DNA of 64,000 nt from a virus: positions 62,001-126,000 of the IMG/VR virus record IMGVR_UViG_3300023174_000064; one strand, 5' to 3'. A model generated the notes under the pieces. It saw only the letters and a program-made list of their open reading frames with translations. It had not been told where the DNA came from and searched no databases. Position numbers and translations under genes: made by a program. Every line of letters starts with the position of its first letter. The stretch's first letter is position 1. Shown here piece after piece: positions 58,467 through 64,000 of this stretch.

Positions 58467-59524
58467 TATGAAAAGATCGTATTAATTTGTCGGTTCACTC
58501 GTATAAACGTAGTACACTTTGGAAGATCCTTGAGACGAGCCGCACCAACGTATGTGCAAGCAGAACGAACACCACCAAGAATTTGTTGCATCACACCAGC
58601 CACAGGGCCTGCTGGTTCAACAAACACTCGCTTTCCTTCTGCTGCACGATATGTTGCCACTCCTCCAGAACGCTTCTCCATTGCTGCTGCTGAGGACATC
58701 CCGTAGAACTCCTTGCCCTCGTCTGTCAGCTCGCCTGCTGATTCGTCTGTACCAGCAAACATTCCACCAATCATAACAAAATCTGCACCCGCTCCAAATG
58801 CCTTGGCTACATCACCAGGACAGGTACAACCACCGTCCGATATCACGTAACCACCCAATCCGTGTGCGGCATCAGCACACTCCATGATGCACGACAGTTG
58901 CGGATAGCCAACACCAGCAACCTTGCGAGTCGTGCAGACTGATCCAGGACCAATACCAATCTTTACAATATTTGCTCCTGCAAGAATCAGTGCTTCAGTC
59001 ATTTCTCGTGTCACAACATTTCCAGCAATCAGAATATGATCCGGAAACAATCCACGAATAGTACGAACATAATTCACAAACTTTTCAGTGTACCCGTTTG
59101 CCACATCAATACAAATAAATTTGATGGACTTATGCTTGTTTAGAATTCGTTCAGCCTTTTGAATTTCTTCCATGCTGGAATTCATGTCACCCATGCCCAT
59201 GGTGTACACCACATTAGGTGGCCAGTTCACATGATCCGTGATCCAACCGTACATAAAGTTGTCCCATTCGGCTTCTGTGTAATATTTGTGAATACCACAC
59301 AGTGCATTATATTCTGCTAGGCTGTCAGCCATTTGAAACGTACCAACTGTGTCCATGTTGGCAGCAACAATCGGCACACCAGTCCATTCTTGTTCCATAT
59401 TGTCTGGAAGTTTAAACGTAAACTTGCGTGCCACATCAACTTTACTGCGACTGTCAAGATTACTGCGCTTTGGGCGAATCAGAACGTCGGCAAAATCCAG
59501 CTTGATATCATCTTCAATCTTCAT
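58466..59524 (-). CDS. guaC: GMP reductase (IMPDH/GMPR family)
   Basis: 352 aa. [85 protein letters not shown] (catalytic Cys in SVCTT), [31 protein letters not shown] and [17 protein letters not shown]...[14 protein letters not shown] are those of GMP reductase rather than IMPDH (no CBS insert, TFQMA loop). It converts GMP to IMP with NADPH, a salvage step that would redirect guanine nucleotides to adenine synthesis in infected cells. It has a sigma70-like promoter. Confidence 0.93.
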   Translation of the reverse strand: MKIEDDIKLDFADVLIRPKRSNLDSRSKVDVARKFTFKLPDNMEQEWTGVPIVAANMDTVGTFQMADSLAEYNALCGIHKYYTEAEWDNFMYGWITDHVNWPPNVVYTMGMGDMNSSMEEIQKAERILNKHKSIKFICIDVANGYTEKFVNYVRTIRGLFPDHILIAGNVVTREMTEALILAGANIVKIGIGPGSVCTTRKVAGVGYPQLSCIMECADAAHGLGGYVISDGGCTCPGDVAKAFGAGADFVMIGGMFAGTDESAGELTDEGKEFYGMSSAAAMEKRSGGVATYRAAEGKRVFVEPAGPVAGVMQQILGGVRSACTYVGAARLKDLPKCTTFIRVNRQINTIFS

Positions 59525-59530
59525 AATAAC

Positions 59531-59559
59531 AATTTACTCCAAAAAAGTCACACAGTCAA
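59531..59559 (-). promoter_or_regulatory. possible sigma70-like promoter of the GMP reductase gene
   Basis: Minus strand TTGACT (59559-59554), 17-nt spacer, TAAATT (59536-59531). The -10 box is weaker than in the others and lies 6 nt before the ATG. Confidence 0.5.
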
Positions 59560-59569
59560 GTAAAAAACA

Positions 59570-59809
59570 TTATTTTCCGCCAGCAGCGTAGTAACCAGAG
59601 ATGGCAGAACGCAGTTTAGTCATGATTTTTGCCAAATTACGCCAATCTTTTTGATCAAGCAGATACTCTTCGTACATACCAAGCACTTCAGCAGCAGTTT
59701 CGGCCAATTTTTGTGAAGTTTTTTCGAGAAGTTCTGATTTTTTCTCTTCAGGCATTGGTAGATCCCCTTGTGGTTCTGGTTTTTTCTTATTGGATGTCAG
59801 TTTTTTCAT
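59570..59809 (-). CDS. hypothetical helical protein
   Basis: 79 aa. MKKLTSNKKKPEPQGDLPMPEEKKSELLEKTSQKLAETAAEVLGMYEEYLLDQKDWRNLAKIMTKLRSAISGYYAAGGK. A flexible Pro/Lys start then a helical hairpin. It overlaps the upstream gene by 23 nt. Function unknown. Confidence 0.75.
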   Translation of the reverse strand: MKKLTSNKKKPEPQGDLPMPEEKKSELLEKTSQKLAETAAEVLGMYEEYLLDQKDWRNLAKIMTKLRSAISGYYAAGGK

Positions 59810-60224
59810 TTCTGATCAATTTAAAAACGCGATTTGGGTAAAAACTTCTCCACTCACTAGCATCTAAGTCCCAAACTGCCATAACTCCTTGTCTATTGTA
59901 TTTAGTTGCAACCGGATCTTTATCTTGCAGAGTACATCTCATGCGTCTCATGGTTCCGTCAGTGATTTTATAAAAGAAAAGAGTGCAAACTCCTTCATTT
60001 AATTGTTCATCAATTTCGGTTGGTGAAGGATTTATTATTTCAACAGGAGTTTTATCTTTTCTTTCCTGAATTTCTGCTAAAGATTGATCAACAAACTTTA
60101 ATTCACCAATAGTTCGTAAAATTTTATTTTCACTTTTGGCAAATTTACCACTAGCATCTCGCGGTTGGAGTGCTTTTGACCACATTCCAGAAAAATCTAA
60201 TGGATTTTTTTTAAATTTTGCCAT
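59787..60224 (-). CDS. Sm/SH3-like small beta-barrel protein (WYL_2/PF10902-like)
   Basis: 145 aa from the ATG at 60224 (MAKFKKNPLDFSGMWSKAL), 1 nt past the upstream stop. The longer frame to 60323 is inside the neighbour. The C-terminal domain (EGVCTLFFYKITDGTMRRMRCTLQDKDP...GVMAVWDLDASEWRSFYPNRVFKLI) matches the phage Sm-like SH3-barrel family seen as WYL_2: R-C-T-L ... V-W-D-L ... W-R-S-F. A nucleic-acid or ligand-binding role is inferred from the fold. Confidence 0.75.
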   Translation of the reverse strand: MAKFKKNPLDFSGMWSKALQPRDASGKFAKSENKILRTIGELKFVDQSLAEIQERKDKTPVEIINPSPTEIDEQLNEGVCTLFFYKITDGTMRRMRCTLQDKDPVATKYNRQGVMAVWDLDASEWRSFYPNRVFKLIRNEKTDIQ

Positions 60225-60225
60225 T

Positions 60226-60597
60226 TTATTCGTAAAAATCCGGATTTTTCTTTCCGTATAGCCGAATAATTTGACCTGCAGTTGCGTTTGCTTCGTTTTC
60301 GCAGTCAGAACCTGTGTCGCCATTCAGTTCTTCACCGTTCACGTTTTGTTTGTGGTGTACAAGTTCGTGTGCAAGTGATCTGGCAACATCAAAAAGTGCT
60401 CGACCTTTGGCGTAAACTTTGATATTTTTAGTGTTTGGGCAATAATTTGCCGTTGTCATGTTGCCGTCTCGTACTTGCACCAATTCAATTTTTGGTGTAT
60501 CTTGTAATTTCAGATGATCACAAGCAAATTGAACAAAATCGTCCAATTTTTCTTCCAACAACATGGTGGTTTTTAGATATTCGTTGAATCCTAACAT
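60226..60597 (-). CDS. small zinc metallopeptidase-like protein (HExxH) with leader-like N-terminus
   Basis: 123 aa. ARSLAHELVHHKQN (HELVH zinc-binding motif, around residue 76) and a downstream acidic stretch (CENEANATAGQIIRLYG, third-ligand Glu likely) define a gluzincin-like core. The N-terminus MLGFNEYLKTTMLLEEKL resembles the capsid leader pattern with an L-L-E site. It is preceded by a perfect TATAAATA late box. Substrate unknown; with packaging, it could act on host proteins after injection. Confidence 0.75.
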   Translation of the reverse strand: MLGFNEYLKTTMLLEEKLDDFVQFACDHLKLQDTPKIELVQVRDGNMTTANYCPNTKNIKVYAKGRALFDVARSLAHELVHHKQNVNGEELNGDTGSDCENEANATAGQIIRLYGKKNPDFYE

Positions 60598-60605
60598 GAC
60601 TCTAG

Positions 60606-60613
60606 TATTTATA
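60606..60613 (-). promoter_or_regulatory. late promoter (TATAAATA) of the HExxH gene
   Basis: Perfect minus-strand TATAAATA 9 nt before the ATG at 60597, in the 33-nt gap to the divergent VanY-like gene. Confidence 0.75.
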
Positions 60614-60630
60614 GAAAGCTAAATATTGGT

Positions 60631-61251
60631 ATGAAATCATTTTTACAACACCTTCAAGAACGTTCTTTATTGGCTCCCATGATGTTGTCTGCTGCAATTG
60701 GTGCAGGAACTCCTCCAGAAGAACCACCACCAACAACCACTACCACTACGACAACAAAACCCACAGAACCAAAAAAACCAAAAACAGTTACTACACAACA
60801 GTACGCAACAGATAATGCAGCAAAAAATGGTATTTTGCAATCTGAAGATTTAACTCTTGTTGGAAATTTACAAAATCCAACACCATGGAATGATAAATTT
60901 GGAGAAAAGCCGTGGTATTTTGGTAAAGCTTATTTAAATCCACAAGCAGCAAGTGCATTTAAAAGAATGGATGACGATTACTATAAAGAAACCGGAAAAC
61001 GTATAGGCATTAATAGTGCTTATAGAAGCCGACAACAGCAAGCAATGTTTGGTGGAAAATATGATGTTGCTGCTCAACCTGGGAAGTCTAGACACGGGCT
61101 AGGATTAGCGTTAGATGTTCAACCAGGAACTCCAGAATTTAATTGGATGAAATCACGAGGTGGCAATTACGGTTGGAAATGGATGAATATTAAGAATGAT
61201 GCTTGCCACTTTGGATACTGTGGAAACATGGAAGTTCCAGATAAAGATTAA
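60631..61251 (+). CDS. VanY-like D,D-carboxypeptidase (M15B) with capsid-targeting-like leader
   Basis: 206 aa. Residues 1-10 MKSFLQHLQE match the L-x-E leader. A Thr/Pro-rich linker (TTTTTTTTKPTEPKKPK) is followed by the M15B core: GINSAYRSRQQQAMF, then SRHGLGLALDVQPG (H..D) and DACHFGY (second His), giving the zinc ligands H, D and H. It cleaves peptidoglycan stem peptides, either for lysis or for entry if carried in the head. No signal peptide, but a hydrophobic stretch APMMLSAAIGAG lies at residues 14-25. Confidence 0.88.
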   Translation: MKSFLQHLQERSLLAPMMLSAAIGAGTPPEEPPPTTTTTTTTKPTEPKKPKTVTTQQYATDNAAKNGILQSEDLTLVGNLQNPTPWNDKFGEKPWYFGKAYLNPQAASAFKRMDDDYYKETGKRIGINSAYRSRQQQAMFGGKYDVAAQPGKSRHGLGLALDVQPGTPEFNWMKSRGGNYGWKWMNIKNDACHFGYCGNMEVPDKD

Positions 61252-61332
61252 TTAAATTAAATAATAATTCCACGTTGACGTAATTTAAATTTCATCCAAT
61301 CGTTGGCATTTTCAAAAACGGTTTTAACTGGT

Positions 61333-62181
61333 TCATAACTTACTTTTGCTGGTTTTTTTTACTTCTTTTCTAGCTTTTATAATTTCTTTCATGCTCATTC
61401 CTGGTATTGCAGAGTGAACAAGTTTAGAGAGCAGGGCGTCTTCTTTGGCTTGAAATTTTATATCCCCTTTTTGTTTTTTCTCTCCCTCATCATAAACACC
61501 AGATAAAGCTCGTATTGTTGCTTCCTGATCTTTAGTTTGTATTCCTAACTGTGTTAAATGTTTTCCTATGTAATATTTGCTTGTTGGTACTGTGGAAAAT
61601 CTTTTAACTCTATCTCCGTGAACTAATGTGATAACATCAATTCCTTCTCTTCTATGATGAGCCGCCAATCCCATTTTTGCTCTTTGAGTATCTTCTTTTC
61701 CTAGTGGAGTTCTAGAAGAAACTTTTCCTTCTTTTGGGGGAACAGGCTTAACTCCTTGTTGTTGTAATTCTTTAGAAAGCCGTGTGGATGAAACAAGAGC
61801 GGGTCTAGGTCCACGTGAAAGAACTCCCCCTTTTATTTCCTCTCCAGTACGTCTAAATGTGGTTGGTGAAGATCTGTCCGTTTTAGATCCAACTTCTTCA
61901 AAAGAAACGTCCAATTCTCCTTTAGCCCCAGGTCTACTAACTTTAACTACCCAACTACCAGATCCATTTTTATGTGGTATTGTGTGAGTATAATCGTGCT
62001 CATGACGATCAACATAAAAGTGCTTGTGTATATCTTTAAAAAATGCGTCTTTATTTTGTTGTGTAATTTTGTGACCTTCGTAAGAATATAATTCACCTAT
62101 TGTATCCGCAGCACCGACCATCTGTGCTTCATCACCCGATTCTCTAGAGGATAAAATAGGTTGTCTAGTTATTTTGCTCAT
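61333..62181 (-). CDS. hypothetical protein with possible frameshifted C-terminus
   Basis: 282 aa in frame. EGHKITQQNKDAFFKDIHKHFYVDRHEHDYTHTIPHKNGSGSWVVKVSRPGAKGELDVSFEEV is a compact His-rich beta region, then a disordered stretch and a helical region ending SMKEIIKARKEVKKTSKSKL. The stop follows an A8 run at 61361-61368. In the frame obtained by skipping one A, the protein continues KPAKVSYEPVKTVFENANDWMKFKLRQ to a stop at 61257-61259, which fits the 80-nt gap. No family recognised. Confidence 0.7.
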   Translation of the reverse strand: MSKITRQPILSSRESGDEAQMVGAADTIGELYSYEGHKITQQNKDAFFKDIHKHFYVDRHEHDYTHTIPHKNGSGSWVVKVSRPGAKGELDVSFEEVGSKTDRSSPTTFRRTGEEIKGGVLSRGPRPALVSSTRLSKELQQQGVKPVPPKEGKVSSRTPLGKEDTQRAKMGLAAHHRREGIDVITLVHGDRVKRFSTVPTSKYYIGKHLTQLGIQTKDQEATIRALSGVYDEGEKKQKGDIKFQAKEDALLSKLVHSAIPGMSMKEIIKARKEVKKTSKSKL

Positions 62182-62226
62182 TTGGGTTGATTAAATACTG
62201 TTATTATAAACTGAATAAAAGCATTT

Positions 62227-63417
62227 TTATTTTTGTTGATTTGCTGGATGATCTTTACCAACAACAACTGGAGAACCAGGTTCGCTTGTTGGTCGTACAG
62301 CAAAGTTTCCTGCTTTTGCTAGATTCTTCTTACCACCTTTAATACGAAGACCAGCAATAACACCTTCATTCTCACCAATACCGTTTAGTTGTTTATCCAA
62401 ATAACGGTGATCGTGAGCGTCTGCATCAACAACTCGCCACTTCTTACCGGTAGCTTCGTCTACCACATGTGAAGGTAGAACACCACCGGGTTTTTCGCCT
62501 CTGCCAGCGTGAACAGCAAACACCATGGCAACAACTCCACCATTATTTAAATGTTGACGTGCGTGATGCCAATTGCTGTCTGGGCCTTGAATACCTGTAG
62601 AAGAAAATGTGAGATGGTAATTATCAGGAAGTTTTTTAGGAGTACCGTCTGTATTCATTACTCTGCTGGCTATCTTGGTGTAATCGTAAAATTGAGTGTT
62701 TTTGTGTTCGCTAAAAATTTCAGGATGTACGGTTTCCCAAGGAATATCAGAAACAACATTTAGACGAGCAACAGCTTTCTTACCTTGTTTGGCCATGGCC
62801 CGTTCGTGTGCGTCTAATTCATTGTGTAGTATTATACCAGCACTTTTTGCTTTAGTTACTACTCTTTCTAATTTTCTTCCCCGTGCTTCTTGACTCATGG
62901 CTCCACGGCCAGTCATGTTTAAACAAGCTTTAGCACACTCTCCGGTTGCACACGGACAAGTATTAATTAAACCGGATTGTTTTTCTGGAAGCAAAGTTAA
63001 TCCTATTGTTCCTCTGTCTGGAATTGTGGATTCTTCTTTTGCTAGTTTGGGATTTCCACCTTGTGCAGTAAATAATTTAGTTCCAGGTCTAATTCCTAAA
63101 TCTGCTCTTGCTGCTTTTTTTGCTTTTTTATCTCTCCAGAGTTTATGTGATTCACCCATGTCTGCTTTCATTGTTGCAAACGAATATTTTTTAGCTTCAG
63201 GTTGAGGAGCAGTGGACGCAAGAACTGGTAATGAGATTTGTTCGCTTAAAAATTCAATATAAGTTTCAAAAGTAATGTCTTCAAATAGTTCATCAAATAC
63301 TGATTCGGTTATTAAACGATCAGCAGTAGTTTCATAATTTTCTACTATTACATCACTAATGGTTCTGAATTGTTTTCCAATAAAACGCTCTATTAATTTT
63401 TTGCTGAATGGATTCAT
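62227..63417 (-). CDS. GP88-family protein (DUF7227 type), possible Fe-S or radical-enzyme fold
   Basis: 396 aa. The GP88 signature is clear: LPEKQSGLINTCPCATGECAKACLNMTGRG (Cys cluster CPCATGEC..C), RVVTKAKSAGIILHNELDAHERAM, ARLNVVSDIPWE, QFYDYTKIASRVM and YHLTFSSTG. Mycobacteriophage gp88 relatives have unknown function, but the Cys cluster suggests a metal or Fe-S site. The N-terminal 60 residues (FSKKLIERFIGK...ETYIEFLSEQISL) include an FLSE site like a gp21 leader. It is followed by a C-terminus with HVVDEATGKKWRVVDADAHD. Confidence 0.85.
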   Translation of the reverse strand: MNPFSKKLIERFIGKQFRTISDVIVENYETTADRLITESVFDELFEDITFETYIEFLSEQISLPVLASTAPQPEAKKYSFATMKADMGESHKLWRDKKAKKAARADLGIRPGTKLFTAQGGNPKLAKEESTIPDRGTIGLTLLPEKQSGLINTCPCATGECAKACLNMTGRGAMSQEARGRKLERVVTKAKSAGIILHNELDAHERAMAKQGKKAVARLNVVSDIPWETVHPEIFSEHKNTQFYDYTKIASRVMNTDGTPKKLPDNYHLTFSSTGIQGPDSNWHHARQHLNNGGVVAMVFAVHAGRGEKPGGVLPSHVVDEATGKKWRVVDADAHDHRYLDKQLNGIGENEGVIAGLRIKGGKKNLAKAGNFAVRPTSEPGSPVVVGKDHPANQQK

Positions 63418-63429
63418 TTTACTTTCCTG

Positions 63430-64000
63430 TTATAAACTGAGTCGTTGATCTTGTTTGGATCTGAGATATTCTGTAACTTTATCTAGGTATCCTAGATTGC
63501 GTAACTCTTTGAACACCAAGTTCTCCACCGAGAACTCGCCACCTTGTTTCAGTGCAGCTGCACGCATCTCACGGAATTTAGTTTTTAATGCTTCAAACGC
63601 TTCATCTTCCGCACTGGTACTGATTAGCGTATCAATCTTTTCCACGTACTGTTCAACTTTACGTTTGATGCCCGGATCTTTCAGATTGACTTCTTTCTTT
63701 ACCGGTTGAACCAACCACTTATCATTCTTGACACTGTACACGCCTTGATCTTTGGTGTACGCGGTATCTTTGTCTTGAGCGTACAGTTCAACGTCGTGTC
63801 CGTAAATTTTAATATCGTGGACGAGCCCCCATAGTTGTTTCTTGCCACGCAGGTACTCGTCAAGTAGTCCTTCGCATTCTGGAATCTTATCCATGTCAAC
63901 CACAACGTGCAGATCAATGTCTGAATACGGTGTGTAGTTGTAATTGGCGTTACCACCAACTAAAATAATGTCAGTGATTGCCGCAGGAGGAATCTTGGCG
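63430..64000 (-). CDS. nucleotidyltransferase (pol beta-like), 5' part beyond the window
   Basis: At least 190 codons, with the frame open past 64000. The upstream part of the frame reads TDIILVGGNANYNYTPYSDIDLHVVVDMDK: the GG-x(n)-D-I-D motif of minimal nucleotidyltransferases. ELYAQDKDTAYTKDQGVYSV continues the domain, and KKEVNLKDPGIKRKVEQYVEKI to the C-terminus is helical. An internal ATG at 63903 gives a misleadingly short ORF. The substrate is unknown (nucleotide transfer to RNA, antibiotic or protein are options). Confidence 0.8.
   Translation of the reverse strand, partial: AKIPPAAITDIILVGGNANYNYTPYSDIDLHVVVDMDKIPECEGLLDEYLRGKKQLWGLVHDIKIYGHDVELYAQDKDTAYTKDQGVYSVKNDKWLVQPVKKEVNLKDPGIKRKVEQYVEKIDTLISTSAEDEAFEALKTKFREMRAAALKQGGEFSVENLVFKELRNLGYLDKVTEYLRSKQDQRLSL

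Noticed and set aside
1-64000. Integrase, attachment site, CRISPR, IS element or lysogeny repressor
   Set aside because: None seen on either strand; the genome section looks purely lytic T4-like.

Overview
The window is 64 kb of a T4-like (Straboviridae/Kyanoviridae-type 'exo-T4') myophage genome. It is AT-rich, tightly packed and almost entirely transcribed from the minus strand. The evidence is a nearly complete, collinear set of T4 core genes: the gp45/44/62 clamp and clamp loader, RegA, RNase H, gp46/47, gp55, UvsW, UvsY, gp23-22-21-(68/67)-20, gp19-18-17-16-15-14-13, gp6-25-53-48, gp4, gp26/51, gp32 and gp33. The gene order and several small conserved ORFs resemble aquatic T4-like phages (cyanophage/pelagiphage relatives) more than enteric T4. 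No photosynthesis gene is present. The host is not identifiable; one protein with a PEP-CTERM-like tail and a tRNA set for A-ending codons hint at a Gram-negative aquatic host with a less AT-rich genome. No integrase, repressor, IS element or CRISPR array was seen, so a lytic lifestyle is inferred.

Layout. 1-1.85 kb: three overlapping ORFs of glycosyltransferase type. 1.85-13 kb: replication, recombination and late-sigma genes (regA, 62, a methyltransferase, 44, 45, rnh, 46, 47, 55, an Sm-like protein, uvsW, uvsY). 13-31 kb: head, neck and tail genes (a tail-tube paralogue, 23, 22, a proline-rich insert, 21, two prohead core proteins, 20, 19, a short 18, 17, 16, 15, 14, 13, a Cys-rich protein, a 1284-aa fibre). 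31-41 kb: baseplate genes (6, 25, hub proteins, 53 with an internal RCC1 propeller, 48). 41-43.6 kb: a short plus-strand island (4, a gp19/54-like protein, a 26/51-like protein, an acidic ORF). 43.6-49.4 kb: gp32, gp33, a Cys-rich protein and a 1342-aa RCC1-like structural protein. 49.4-56.7 kb: accessory region with seven tRNAs (Gly-TCC, Glu-TTC, Ile-TAT, Asn-GTT, Arg-TCT, Leu-TAA, Lys-TTT), a UvsE-type UV endonuclease, a SpoU-type methyltransferase, a deaminase-like protein and many small ORFs. 56.7-64 kb: accessory proteins including a putative ADP-ribosyltransferase, GMP reductase, a small HExxH protein, a VanY-like peptidase, a GP88-family protein and a nucleotidyltransferase.

Regulation can be read directly. 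T4-type late promoters (TATAAATA and C/GATAAATA variants) precede gp23, gp22, gp18, gp13, gp25, gp4, the gp26-like gene, gp33 and several accessory genes. This fits the presence of gp55, gp33 and gp45. A second class, TTGAC(T/A)-N16-TATAnT, precedes rnh, gp32, a deaminase-like gene, a winged-helix gene, the Leu/Lys tRNAs and others, and looks like host sigma70-type early/middle promoters.

The most interesting hypothesis is a cargo set. Several proteins with unrelated enzymatic domains (ADP-ribosyltransferase-like, VanY peptidase, HExxH protein, GP88 family, and a proline-rich protein inserted between gp21 and gp22) begin with short MK-x-F-x(3)-L-x-E leaders, or carry nearby L-x-E motifs. These look like the T4 capsid-targeting sequence that the gp21 protease cleaves. 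They may be packaged in the head and injected with the DNA, as T4 Alt and the internal proteins are.
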